Assembly: GCA_964398945.1 (NCBI GenBank)
Contig: CAYNOT010000003.1
Coordinates: 220,540 to 284,539 of the forward strand
Direction of reading: 5' to 3'
Length of the DNA: 64,000 nt
DNA from: JBGTGG01 sp964398945
GTDB taxonomy: Bacteria > Bacteroidota > Bacteroidia > Cytophagales > Cyclobacteriaceae
Shown: positions 8,542 through 16,211 of the stretch, in pieces
Layout: each line of letters begins with the position of its first letter
Position numbering within the stretch: position 1 is the first letter of the stretch
The notes under the pieces: model-generated
What the model was told of the DNA's origin: nothing
What the model saw: the letters and a program-made list of their open reading frames with translations, nothing else
The model's database searches: none
Translations under genes and position numbers: made by a program

Positions 8542-9288
8542 ATGCAACTACTCAAAGGAAAAACCGCCCTCATCACAGGGGCCTCAAAAGGAATTGGCCG
8601 CGCCATCGCAATGAAATATGCTGAACACGGGGCCAATGTAGCGTTCACATTTTTGTCGAGCGTTGAGCAGGGGCAAGCCTTGGAGGGTGAGCTTCAGGCA
8701 AAAGGTGTGAAAGCAAAAGGTTATCGTTCAGATGCCTCTGATTTTGCACAGGCAGATAAACTCATCAATGACGTAGTGGCGGATTTTGGTTCACTTGATA
8801 TTTTGGTGAACAACGCGGGCATCACCATGGATAATTTACTGCTGCGCATGACAGAAGAAATGTGGGATAAAATAATGGCCGTGAATTTAAAATCTTGTTT
8901 CAATACCGTGAAGGCTGTTGCCAAACCAATGATGAAGCAAAAAGGTGGTTCGATTATCAACATGACTTCCGTTGTTGGATTGAAAGGAAATGCAGGCCAG
9001 GCGAATTATGCAGCTTCGAAAGCCGGGATTATTGGCTTTACCAAATCGATCGCATTGGAATTAGGCTCAAGGGGCATCCGTTCGAATGCCATTGCCCCCG
9101 GGTTTATTGAAACCGAAATGACCGATAAGCTCGATGAAAAAACCGTGCAAAGCTGGCGCGATGCAATCCCGTTAAAACGTGGCGGCCAACCCGATGATGT
9201 AGCAAACGCATGTGTGTTCCTGGGCTCGGATATGTCTTCTTATATTTCCGGGCAAGTTTTACAAGTGGATGGCGGGATGTTGACGTAG
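8542..9288 (+). CDS. fabG: 3-oxoacyl-[acyl-carrier-protein] reductase
   Basis: A 248-residue short-chain dehydrogenase that reduces 3-oxoacyl-ACP with NADPH in fatty-acid elongation. It has the cofactor motif TGASKGIGRA near residue 12, the NNAG motif, the catalytic Ser in MTSVVG and YAASK with the catalytic Tyr and Lys. The end PDDVANACVFLGSDMSSYISGQVLQVDGGM is typical of FabG rather than of other short-chain dehydrogenases. It is a single gene here, away from other fab genes; the fabF at 50.7 kb is also solitary. Confidence 0.93.
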   Translation: MQLLKGKTALITGASKGIGRAIAMKYAEHGANVAFTFLSSVEQGQALEGELQAKGVKAKGYRSDASDFAQADKLINDVVADFGSLDILVNNAGITMDNLLLRMTEEMWDKIMAVNLKSCFNTVKAVAKPMMKQKGGSIINMTSVVGLKGNAGQANYAASKAGIIGFTKSIALELGSRGIRSNAIAPGFIETEMTDKLDEKTVQSWRDAIPLKRGGQPDDVANACVFLGSDMSSYISGQVLQVDGGMLT

Positions 9289-9347
9289 AATTTCTACCAT
9301 TGATTGAATACAATTTGAATTTTACTTAAAAGAGGCTAAATTCGTTA

Positions 9348-9372
9348 TGTGTTCCATTACACAATACTTTTG
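9348..9372 (+). promoter_or_regulatory. Promoter and possible operator of higBA
   Basis: TACTTTTG at 9365-9372 fits the TAnnTTTG -7 box and ends just before the higB ATG, so the transcript would be nearly leaderless. The 5-bp arms TGTGT and ACACA, 6 bp apart at 9348-9363, overlap the promoter and could bind HigA. Confidence 0.4.
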
Positions 9373-9373
9373 A

Positions 9374-9655
9374 ATGATTGAATCCATTAAAAGCAAGGGG
9401 CTGCAAGAACTCTTTGAAAAAGGAAAAACATCCAAATTACCGCAAGATCGATTGAAAAAGATTAAGATGGCACTTGCCATTTTGGATGCTGCCAAAGAAT
9501 TAAGGGATATCAATATTCCGGCATTTAGATTACATAAACTTAAAAAGCCACCGCTAACTGGATTTTACTCATTAGATATTAGTGGGAATTATCGAATCGT
9601 CTTCCAGTTTGAAGATGGTGTTGTAACTGAAGTTGATTACCTAGATACACATTAA
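9374..9655 (+). CDS. higB: HigB-like toxin (RelE/ParE superfamily)
   Basis: A 93-residue protein of the plasmid-maintenance killer family: MIESIKSKGLQELFEKGKTSK at the start, and near the end the signature LKKPPLTGFYSLDISGNYRIVFQFEDG, where the GxYSLxISGNYRIxF core and basic residues form the mRNA-cleaving site. HigB toxins are ribosome-dependent mRNA interferases. The toxin gene comes first and the antitoxin second, 12 bp apart, the reversed order typical of higBA loci. The pair sits among core genes, between fabG and a DinB gene. Confidence 0.88.
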   Translation: MIESIKSKGLQELFEKGKTSKLPQDRLKKIKMALAILDAAKELRDINIPAFRLHKLKKPPLTGFYSLDISGNYRIVFQFEDGVVTEVDYLDTH

Positions 9656-9667
9656 AAATTATTGACG

Positions 9668-9961
9668 ATGAAAAAAAATATTCAACATAGCCCTCCTCAT
9701 CCGGGAAATATTCTGCTTGAATTATATTTTGAGCCCCTCAACCTGAACATAACCAAAGCCGCAGAAAAGCTGTTGATTTCAAGACCAAATTTGTCAGCGA
9801 TCATTAATGGAAAGGCGGGGATATCGGCAACCATGGCCTTAAAGCTTGCCAAAGCTTTTGACACAACTCCGCATTTTTGGCTTTCTCTCCAGGCAAATTA
9901 TGATCTTTGGTATGTATTGAAAAATGACAAAAAGATAGGGAAGGTTAAAGCACTGGTTTAA
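9668..9961 (+). CDS. higA: HigA-like antitoxin (XRE family)
   Basis: 97 residues from the ATG at 9668; the frame also has a TTG two codons earlier. It opens with PPHPGNILLELYFEPLNLNIT and carries an XRE helix-turn-helix (TKAAEKLLISRPNLSAIINGKAGISATMALKLAKAF), the standard form of HigA-family addiction-module antidotes. It should bind HigB and repress the shared promoter upstream of higB. The C-terminus FWLSLQANYDLWYVLK is the usual family end. Confidence 0.9.
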   Translation: MKKNIQHSPPHPGNILLELYFEPLNLNITKAAEKLLISRPNLSAIINGKAGISATMALKLAKAFDTTPHFWLSLQANYDLWYVLKNDKKIGKVKALV

Positions 9962-9996
9962 AAAATATGGAGAAAAATTCTTAATCGATTTGTTAA

Positions 9997-10455
9997 ATGA
10001 AAACCCAAATCCACCACCTCCAATCCCTGCTCACCAAAACCTTCGAAAAAGGTGCCTGGCATGGGCCAGCGGTGATGGAAATGTTGGCGGATATCGATGA
10101 AGAAATGTCTCTTTCCAGGCTCCCCAACACCCACAGCATTATCGAATTGACCACCCACATGACGGCATGGAGGACCTTCGCCATCAAGAAATTGCAAGGT
10201 GATCGGGGGTATATAGTATCGGATGCGATGAATTTTCCGGAACCAACGGGATGGCTTACAGCCTTGAAGGGATTGGAAGAAAGCCAGGCAAAATTACTGA
10301 AAGCACTGGATCAATTTTCCGACAGCAAATTGGATGAATTAATCCCCCACGATGCTTATAAATGCACTTTTTCAACATTATTGCACGGCATCATCCACCA
10401 CGATCTGTACCACATTGGCCAGATCGCATTGATCAAAAAATCACTTCTATCCTAA
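9997..10455 (+). CDS. DinB-family protein
   Basis: A 152-residue four-helix-bundle protein of the DinB/YfiT superfamily. The three histidines expected to hold a divalent metal are visible: one in ELTTHMTAWR and two in HGIIHHDLYHIGQIALIKK at the end. Family members include thiol-dependent S-transferases and uncharacterised stress proteins; the substrate cannot be deduced here. It lies just upstream of the methionine operon but has its own frame and a gap of about 100 bp including a promoter, so it is likely a separate unit. Confidence 0.85.
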   Translation: MKTQIHHLQSLLTKTFEKGAWHGPAVMEMLADIDEEMSLSRLPNTHSIIELTTHMTAWRTFAIKKLQGDRGYIVSDAMNFPEPTGWLTALKGLEESQAKLLKALDQFSDSKLDELIPHDAYKCTFSTLLHGIIHHDLYHIGQIALIKKSLLS

Positions 10456-10495
10456 CAGCCGTCAGTCGAAAATTTTAAATTTTTTTTAACACAGT

Positions 10496-10527
10496 TTTGG
10501 AAACTCTTCCAAACTGCCCTACGTTTG
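10496..10527 (+). promoter_or_regulatory. Predicted promoter of the metY-metX-hom operon
   Basis: TTTG at 10496-10499 and TACGTTTG at 10520-10527, with a 20-bp spacer, fit the Bacteroidota consensus TTTG-N19-TAnnTTTG. Transcription would start at about 10533, just before the riboswitch. Confidence 0.6.
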
Positions 10528-10559
10528 TGTTCTCAAGTCGAAAGAGCAACCCGCTTAAT

Positions 10560-10682
10560 CGATTTATAAAGAAGCGTGGAGAGACAGGCTCTATGAAGCG
10601 CTAGCAACCCTCCTGCCAATGGCGGAAAAGGTGCTAAATCCTGACTCCGGTGTCGAAGGTCGACCCCGGGAAATATAAAACG
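10560..10682 (+). ncRNA. SAM-I (S-box) riboswitch
   Basis: The four-helix SAM-I architecture can be traced. P1: CGATTTATA with TATAAAACG (10560-10568 with 10674-10682, one mismatch). P2: AAGCGTGGAGAGACAGGCTC...TATGAAGCGC. P3: starts at AGCAACCC and ends with the conserved GGTGCTAAATCC. P4: CCGGTGTCGA, loop AGG, TCGACCCCGG. The motifs GAAGCG, AGCAACC and GGTGCTAAATCC are the S-box core that binds S-adenosylmethionine. The 3' strand of P1 ends one base before the ATG of the small Cys-rich ORF, so ligand binding could also hide that start. It sits in front of metY-metX-hom, as expected for a methionine-biosynthesis switch. Confidence 0.92.
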
Positions 10683-10832
10683 ATGATTATGAAAAACATT
10701 TTCAACACACCATCAGGACAAAGCCGCTCAGGCTTTCACGCTTTCGTCAATCGGCTAAAACAATCTATCCAGGCATTTCTAAACGAGGATTGCAACGCAT
10801 GCATGTGTTGTTGTCCATGTTGTTGCTGTTAA
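10683..10832 (+). CDS. Cysteine-rich leader peptide of the methionine operon
   Basis: A 49-codon ORF starts directly after the riboswitch (ATG at 10683, second ATG at 10689) and ends 121 bp before metY. The first 36 residues are ordinary and fairly polar (MIMKNIFNTPSGQSRSGF...). The last 13 residues are CNACMCCCPCCCC, nine cysteines, with codons mostly TGT and TGC. Such a codon run just upstream of sulfur-amino-acid genes is what a translation-attenuation leader would look like: a ribosome short of Cys-tRNA would pause there. Amino-acid-rich leader peptides are known for trp, his and leu operons, and Cys-rich ones for actinobacterial sulfur genes. The pairing with a SAM-I riboswitch is inferred here from sequence alone. 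A small metal-binding protein is a less likely alternative. Confidence 0.75.
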   Translation: MIMKNIFNTPSGQSRSGFHAFVNRLKQSIQAFLNEDCNACMCCCPCCCC

Positions 10833-10904
10833 ACGTTCCCCAACTTCTTAAAGCAACACAATCAGGGCTGACCTTGTCAGGTGACAGGCATGCGTTCCCT
10901 GGTT
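10794..10904 (+). promoter_or_regulatory. Candidate attenuation structures after the Cys codons
   Basis: AACGCATGC at 10794-10802, inside the Cys-codon region, is perfectly complementary to GCATGCGTT at 10888-10896. A second stem pairs AATCAGGG (10860-10867) with CCCTGGTT (10897-10904), with an inner stem around ACCT-TGTC-AGGT. The two arrangements compete topologically. There is no T-run after either, so control would be of translation or by Rho rather than by a simple intrinsic terminator. Confidence 0.45.
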
Positions 10905-10953
10905 CCCTCTATTCAATCAATCAAAAATTCATTCAATCAAAAATATTTTAGTT

Positions 10954-12276
10954 ATGTCTAAGTTACATTTCGAAACCCTACAGTTACATGCCGGTCAGGA
11001 AATCGATCCTACAACAGGATCGCGTGCCGTGCCTATTTATCAAACCACTTCTTATGCGTTCAAAAATTCTGAACACGGTGCCAACCTGTTCGCGTTAAAA
11101 GAATTTGGAAACATCTACACCCGTATCATGAACCCAACTTCCGATGTGTTTGAAAAACGCATTGCTGCATTGGAAGGTGGCGTTGCTGCACTGGCCACCG
11201 CTTCCGGCCAAGCTGCACAGTTTATCGCACTCAACAACATCTTGCAAGTAGGCGATAATTTTGTTTCCACTTCGTTTTTGTATGGCGGAACCTACAACCA
11301 ATTCAAAGTTGCCTTTAAACGCATTGGTATTGAAGCACGCTTTGCAGAAGGCGATAAGACAGAAGCCTTTGAAAAACTGATTGACAAAAAAACAAAGGCG
11401 ATCTTCCTCGAAACCATCGGCAATCCGGGGTTCAACATTCCTGATTTCGAAGCAATTGCTGCACTTGCCAAAAAACATGACCTTCCGTTGATCGTTGACA
11501 ACACGTTTGGTGCGGCAGGCTACTTGTTCAAACCACTTGAGCATGGAGCCAATGTGGTAGTTGAGTCGGCAACCAAATGGATTGGCGGACACGGCACATC
11601 GATTGGTGGTGTTATTGTCGATGGCGGAAACTACAATTGGGGCAACGGGAAATTCCCGCAATTTACAGAACCCTCTGAAGGCTATCATGGATTGAAATTC
11701 TGGGAAGTTTTTGGTGAAGGAAACCCGCTTGGCTTGCCCAACATTGCGTTCATCATTCGTGCCCGTGTAGAAGGCTTGCGTGACTTTGGCCCGGCCCAAA
11801 GTCCGTTCAATTCATTTTTGCTTTTGCAGGGATTGGAAACCTTGTCGCTTCGTGTACAACGTTCGGTTGAAAATGCATTGACAATTGCGGAATGGCTGGA
11901 GCAACACCCACAAGTGGAAAGTGTAAACTATCCGGGCTTGAAAAGCAGTACCTATCATCAGTTGGCAAAAAAATATTTACGCAATGGGTTTGGCGCGGTG
12001 CTTTCTTTCACATTAAAAGGCACAAAAGAAAATGCAGCAGCATTTGTCGATAATCTAAAATTGGTGAGCCATCTGGCAAATGTTGGTGATTCAAAAACGC
12101 TGATCATCCAACCATCAGCAACTACGCATCAACAACTTTCGGACGAGGAACAAATTGCATCGGGCGTGTTGCCCAACTTGCTCCGAATTTCGGTTGGCAT
12201 CGAACACATTGATGATATCAAAGCGGATTTGCAACAAGCATTCGAGAAAGTAGAGAAGGGGGAACTGGTGGGTTAG
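10954..12276 (+). CDS. metY: O-acetylhomoserine sulfhydrylase
   Basis: A 440-residue PLP enzyme of the Cys/Met metabolism family that makes homocysteine from O-acetylhomoserine and sulfide. The length, longer than cystathionine synthases, and the opening FETLQLHAGQEIDPTTGSRAVPIYQTTSYAF fit MetY. The PLP-binding lysine is K208 in SATKWIGGHGTSIGG. YTRIMNPTSDVFEKRIAALEGG and the C-terminal LLRISVGIEHIDDI are further family markers. It is the first gene of the operon behind the SAM riboswitch and Cys leader, with 8 bp to metX. Two copies of attcaatcaa precede the start, and no Shine-Dalgarno is evident. Confidence 0.95.
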   Translation: MSKLHFETLQLHAGQEIDPTTGSRAVPIYQTTSYAFKNSEHGANLFALKEFGNIYTRIMNPTSDVFEKRIAALEGGVAALATASGQAAQFIALNNILQVGDNFVSTSFLYGGTYNQFKVAFKRIGIEARFAEGDKTEAFEKLIDKKTKAIFLETIGNPGFNIPDFEAIAALAKKHDLPLIVDNTFGAAGYLFKPLEHGANVVVESATKWIGGHGTSIGGVIVDGGNYNWGNGKFPQFTEPSEGYHGLKFWEVFGEGNPLGLPNIAFIIRARVEGLRDFGPAQSPFNSFLLLQGLETLSLRVQRSVENALTIAEWLEQHPQVESVNYPGLKSSTYHQLAKKYLRNGFGAVLSFTLKGTKENAAAFVDNLKLVSHLANVGDSKTLIIQPSATTHQQLSDEEQIASGVLPNLLRISVGIEHIDDIKADLQQAFEKVEKGELVG

Positions 12277-12284
12277 TCATCACG

Positions 12285-13328
12285 ATGGAAAAACAGGATC
12301 ACATATTTAAATACCCCAACACATTTGAACTGGAATCCGGAAAAAGTCTTTCTGGATTCCAACTTCAATACACAACTTTTGGAAACTTAAATACAGACAA
12401 AAGCAATGTAGTGTGGGTTTGTCATGCCCTTACGGGAAGTTCAAACTTCACCGATTGGTGGAAAGAACTTTTTCGCGAAGGCGCGTTTTTTGATCCTGAA
12501 GAATATTTTATCATCGCAGCCAATGCGTTGAGCGGATGCTACGGATCAACCGGTCCGCTATCGTTAAATCCGGAAACGCAGAAATCGTATTATCACGATT
12601 TTCCACAACTTACAAATAGGGATATTGTAAAAGCCTTTGATCTGTTGCGTGAAGAACTGGGCTTTGCTTCCATTCATACATTGATTGGTGGATCGCTTGG
12701 CGGGCAACAAGTGCTGGAGTGGGCCATTCAAAAACCAACAACTTTTCAACACATTGTTCCGATTGCCTGCAATGCCTTTCATTCCCCGTGGGGGATTGCT
12801 TTCAACGAAGCGCAACGCATGGCGATTGAATCTGATCACACCTGGAAAGAGAATGACCACCAGGCCGGAATCAACGGCTTGAAAACAGCACGTGCAATCG
12901 GCATGATTTCGTATCGTCATTATCAAACCTACCAAAGCACACAGTCCGAAAAATCAATGGATAAAACAGATGGTTTTAGGGCCGCTTCATATCAACGCTA
13001 TCAGGGACAAAAATTAGCGGGCCGTTTCAATGCCTTTACCTACTGGTATCTATCAAAAGCAATGGATAGCCATCACATAGGAAGGAACCGAAAATCAGTT
13101 GAGGATGCGCTTCAACAAATTTCTGCACGTACGTTGGTAGTGGGTATTGATAGTGATATCCTTTTTCCAATAGAGGAACAAAAATTTTTAGCAGACCATA
13201 TTCCCGATGCTTCCCTTCGGGTAATCACTTCCCGCTATGGACATGATGGGTTCCTGGTGGAGTTCAATCAACTAAATGAAATTCTTACCACATTTTATAA
13301 AAACATTTTAAGCGAAAAACTACAATGA
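12285..13328 (+). CDS. metX: Homoserine O-acetyltransferase
   Basis: A 347-residue alpha/beta-hydrolase-fold enzyme that acetylates homoserine from acetyl-CoA, supplying the substrate of MetY. Visible landmarks: WVCHALTGSSNFTDWW (oxyanion region), the GCYGSTGPLS loop, nucleophile Ser136 in GGSLGGQQVLEW, Asp in VVGIDSDILFPIEEQ and His in SRYGHDGFLVE. The length fits MetX of Bacteroidota, without a C-terminal methyltransferase fusion. Its stop overlaps the start of hom by four bases (ATGA), so the two are translationally coupled. Confidence 0.95.
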   Translation: MEKQDHIFKYPNTFELESGKSLSGFQLQYTTFGNLNTDKSNVVWVCHALTGSSNFTDWWKELFREGAFFDPEEYFIIAANALSGCYGSTGPLSLNPETQKSYYHDFPQLTNRDIVKAFDLLREELGFASIHTLIGGSLGGQQVLEWAIQKPTTFQHIVPIACNAFHSPWGIAFNEAQRMAIESDHTWKENDHQAGINGLKTARAIGMISYRHYQTYQSTQSEKSMDKTDGFRAASYQRYQGQKLAGRFNAFTYWYLSKAMDSHHIGRNRKSVEDALQQISARTLVVGIDSDILFPIEEQKFLADHIPDASLRVITSRYGHDGFLVEFNQLNEILTTFYKNILSEKLQ

Positions 13329-14560
13329 GAAAAAATTTAAAACTAGGATTATTCGGGTTCGGATGTGTCGGGCAAGGGCTTTACCGCGTTTTGCAGGAAA
13401 CAGAAGGCATACGTGCTGAAGTAAAAAAGATTTGTGTGAAAACCCCAAACAAAGAACGCCCTTTGGCGGATGACGTGTTCACGTTCAATAAAGAAGATAT
13501 CCTCAATGACCCTTCCATCGATGTGGTGGTGGAATTAATTGATGATGCCAATGCTGCATTTGACATTGTGAAAACCGCGCTTCAAAACGGAAAGGCTGTT
13601 GTGACCGCCAACAAAAAAATGCTGGCTGAAAACTTAGAAGAAATTTATGCACTCCAACTGCAATATGGAAAACCTGTCTTGTATGAAGGTTCGGTTTGCG
13701 CGAGTATCCCCATCATCCGAAACCTTGAAGAATACTATGACAACGATCTGATAACCAGCATAGAGGGGATATTCAACGGTTCCACCAATTACATTCTCAC
13801 TAAGGTTTTTGAGGAACGGAAAAGTTATGATGAAGCCTTGCAAAAAGCCCAGGAACTTGGCTTTGCGGAATCAAACCCAAGTTTGGATGTGGAAGGATAT
13901 GATGCCAAATACAAATTGGTGATTGCCATCGCCCATACATTCGGGACATTTGTGACCCCTGACGAAGTGATCAACATCGGCATCGACAGGATTTCGGATG
14001 TGGATTTAAAGTTCGCACGTGAAAAGAACTATTCCATCAAATTGATAGCACGTGCAGTCAAGAAAGATGGAAAGATTTTCGCGTTGGTGGCCCCTCAATT
14101 TGTGGAGCAGCTTGACCCGTTGGCCAGCATCCGAAATGAATATAATGCCGTGCAGGTGGAAGGGGTTTTTGCTGAAAAGCAACTCTTTGTCGGAAAAGGA
14201 GCGGGCAGCTACCCTACCGGATCGGCTGTGCTCTCGGATATTTCTGCCTTGTCGTATGATTACCACTACGAGTACAAAAAACTTAAACAAGTCCATGATA
14301 CACAGTTCACGAATGACTTTTCCGTTGAGGTTTTTGTAAGTTTCACCGAAGGAACAGCGATTTCCATCAATGACTTTGAGGAGTTCAAATCCGGCTATGC
14401 CAGTGGCGATAAACAATACATGGTTGGAACAGTCAAGCTCGAAAACCTTCGAAAATGGTCGAAATTGGATGGTGTTGGGATTATTTTAGCCCCGAACTCA
14501 GAAATAAAACTTAAATCAAAAGTGGAAGAAACTGCTTTGGCATTAACGGCAGGCGTCTGA
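13325..14560 (+). CDS. hom: Homoserine dehydrogenase
   Basis: A 411-residue NAD(P)-dependent dehydrogenase that makes homoserine from aspartate semialdehyde. The nucleotide motif GFGCVGQGLYRVL lies at residues 11-23; the catalytic core follows with VTANKKMLAE, YEGSVCASIPIIRNLEEYY, FNGSTNYILTKVFEE and FAESNPSLDVEGYDAKYKL. It lacks an aspartokinase fusion, and its C-terminal about 90 residues look like a shortened regulatory domain. It completes a homoserine-to-homocysteine unit with metX and metY. A strong hairpin covers its stop codon. Confidence 0.95.
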   Translation: MRKNLKLGLFGFGCVGQGLYRVLQETEGIRAEVKKICVKTPNKERPLADDVFTFNKEDILNDPSIDVVVELIDDANAAFDIVKTALQNGKAVVTANKKMLAENLEEIYALQLQYGKPVLYEGSVCASIPIIRNLEEYYDNDLITSIEGIFNGSTNYILTKVFEERKSYDEALQKAQELGFAESNPSLDVEGYDAKYKLVIAIAHTFGTFVTPDEVINIGIDRISDVDLKFAREKNYSIKLIARAVKKDGKIFALVAPQFVEQLDPLASIRNEYNAVQVEGVFAEKQLFVGKGAGSYPTGSAVLSDISALSYDYHYEYKKLKQVHDTQFTNDFSVEVFVSFTEGTAISINDFEEFKSGYASGDKQYMVGTVKLENLRKWSKLDGVGIILAPNSEIKLKSKVEETALALTAGV

Positions 14561-14584
14561 CTGCTTTGAGCGGTCTGACGCCTG
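14550..14584 (+). terminator. Strong hairpin over the hom stop codon
   Basis: CAGGCGTC pairs with GACGCCTG and GACTGCT with AGCGGTC, separated by a T-T mismatch, with a TTG loop. The 15-bp stem contains the hom TGA. No T-run follows, so it may stabilise the mRNA end or act with other factors rather than as a classic terminator. Confidence 0.6.
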
Positions 14585-14661
14585 AATTCATGAGGTGATA
14601 AAAATCACATATTCGTCATAAACTATACAGCAATCTATTACGGATTTTTCGAGGCAGTCGA

Positions 14662-14669
14662 TATATTTG
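14662..14669 (+). promoter_or_regulatory. Candidate -7 box for nqrF
   Basis: TATATTTG matches TAnnTTTG and lies 22 bp before the nqrF ATG. A -33 TTTG is not obvious. Confidence 0.45.
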
Positions 14670-14691
14670 TACCTCATAAATCACGTAATAG

Positions 14692-15990
14692 ATGCTTATT
14701 TTCACATCCATTGTAGCATTTGCCATCATCATTCTCTTGTTGGTGTTTATGCTCCTTTTCGCGCAAGCGAAACTAGTGCAGTCGGGGCCGGTAAACATTA
14801 TCATAAACGGGGATACCCAAAACCCAATTGTGGCAACCGCTGGGAGCACCTTGCTCTCCACCTTATCCAATCAAAAAATATTTTTGCCCTCTGCCTGCGG
14901 TGGTGGTGGAACCTGCGCCATGTGTAAATGTGTGGTCGAAGATGGTGGTGGGGACGTACTTCCTACTGAAGAAGGCCATTTGACCCGTCAGGAAAAACTT
15001 GGAAACGTAAGGTTAGGCTGCCAGGTAAAGGTGAAGCAGGATATGGTAATCCGGATCCCGGAAGAAATTTTCGGAATCAAGAAATGGGAATGCGAAGTGG
15101 TTTCTAACTATAATGTTTCCACTTTCATTAAAGAATTCGTAGTAAAACTCCCTCCCGGGGAAACGCTGGATTTCCAGGCGGGTGGTTATATCCAGATTGA
15201 CGTTCCTCCGGTTGTGGCTGATTTCAAAACCATGGACATTGCCCCTCATCCTGAATTAGGCCATAAGCCTGATGTATTCCAAAGCGATTGGGACAAGTTC
15301 AAGCTTTGGGATTTGAAAATGAAAAATGACGAACCGATTTTCCGTGCCTACTCGATGGCCAACCATCCTGCCGAAGGAAATATTGTGATGTTGAACATTC
15401 GTGTAGCAACACCTCCATTTGACCGCGACAATAACCGTTGGATGGATGTAAACCCGGGTATTTGTTCATCTTATGTTTTTTCAAGGAAACCGGGCGACAA
15501 AGTAACTATTTCCGGGCCTTACGGTGAATTCCACATCAATCCTACACAACGTGAAATGATTTACATCGGTGGTGGTGCTGGCATGGCTCCACTTCGTGCA
15601 CAGATTTTCCACTTGTTCCATACAGAAAAAACCAACCGGAAGGTTTCGTATTGGTATGGTGGCCGTTCGAAAAAAGAATTGTTCTATGTAGACCACTTCA
15701 GAAAAATTGAACAAGAATTCCCCAACTTCCAGTTCAATATTGGATTGTCGGAGCCTCTTCCGGAAGATAACTGGAAAGTAAAAACAAGCCTCGAGGATAG
15801 AGAGGCCGATGGATACGTTGGGTTCATCCATCAATGTTTGTTTGATAATTATCTAAAAGAACACGACTCCCCGGAAGATGTAGAGTTCTACTTATGCGGG
15901 CCTCCGTTGATGAATGCAGCTGTACTAAAAATGTTGGATGAGATGGGTATCCCGAAAGAGAATATCCGCTTTGACGACTTTGGAGGATAG
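14692..15990 (+). CDS. nqrF: Na+-translocating NADH:quinone reductase subunit F
   Basis: A 432-residue membrane-anchored subunit that takes electrons from NADH via FAD and a [2Fe-2S] cluster into the sodium-pumping Nqr complex. It has one N-terminal helix (FTSIVAFAIIILLLVFMLLF) and the ferredoxin cluster motif CGGGGTCAMCKC with the fourth Cys in RLGCQVKV. The FAD-binding FRAYSMAN and the NADH-binding part (GGGAGMAPLRAQIF, YLCGPPLMNAAV) follow, ending in FDDFGG. Unlike the usual nqrABCDEF order, no other nqr gene adjoins it. Its last 20 bases are repeated at 16192-16211. Confidence 0.95.
   Translation: MLIFTSIVAFAIIILLLVFMLLFAQAKLVQSGPVNIIINGDTQNPIVATAGSTLLSTLSNQKIFLPSACGGGGTCAMCKCVVEDGGGDVLPTEEGHLTRQEKLGNVRLGCQVKVKQDMVIRIPEEIFGIKKWECEVVSNYNVSTFIKEFVVKLPPGETLDFQAGGYIQIDVPPVVADFKTMDIAPHPELGHKPDVFQSDWDKFKLWDLKMKNDEPIFRAYSMANHPAEGNIVMLNIRVATPPFDRDNNRWMDVNPGICSSYVFSRKPGDKVTISGPYGEFHINPTQREMIYIGGGAGMAPLRAQIFHLFHTEKTNRKVSYWYGGRSKKELFYVDHFRKIEQEFPNFQFNIGLSEPLPEDNWKVKTSLEDREADGYVGFIHQCLFDNYLKEHDSPEDVEFYLCGPPLMNAAVLKMLDEMGIPKENIRFDDFGG
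15970..15989. repeat. 20-bp direct repeat, left copy (3' end of nqrF)
   Basis: The final codons of nqrF (FDDFGG plus stop) are repeated exactly at 16192-16211, about 220 bp away, in the same orientation. Confidence 0.8.
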
Positions 15991-16071
15991 TATTTAATGA
16001 ACTGATTTGATGGTATTTTGATTTGTTGATTTGGCGCAACAATCAACAAATGGATAAACCTATCAACAATA

Positions 16072-16105
16072 AATAACCCTGTCTTAATGGCGGGGTTATT
16101 TTTTT
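16072..16105 (+). terminator. Intrinsic terminator after nqrF
   Basis: AATAACCCTG pairs with CGGGGTTATT, including a G-T pair, followed by a run of T's to 16105. Confidence 0.82.
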
Positions 16106-16191
16106 AGCTTCAATTTTTTCTGGATTCATGAATGAAACTATTCCATCGAACGTTGGCAGGCGACACGGATAAATTTTTACATTTTAACCAT

Positions 16192-16211
16192 TTTGACGAC
16201 TTTGGAGGATA
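16192..16211. repeat. 20-bp direct repeat, right copy
   Basis: An exact copy of the last 20 bases of the nqrF coding end, here without any gene around it. Confidence 0.8.

Noticed and set aside
11095..11799. 234-codon open frame on the strand opposite metY
   Set aside because: It is the mirror of a well-conserved enzyme gene and has no protein-like features.
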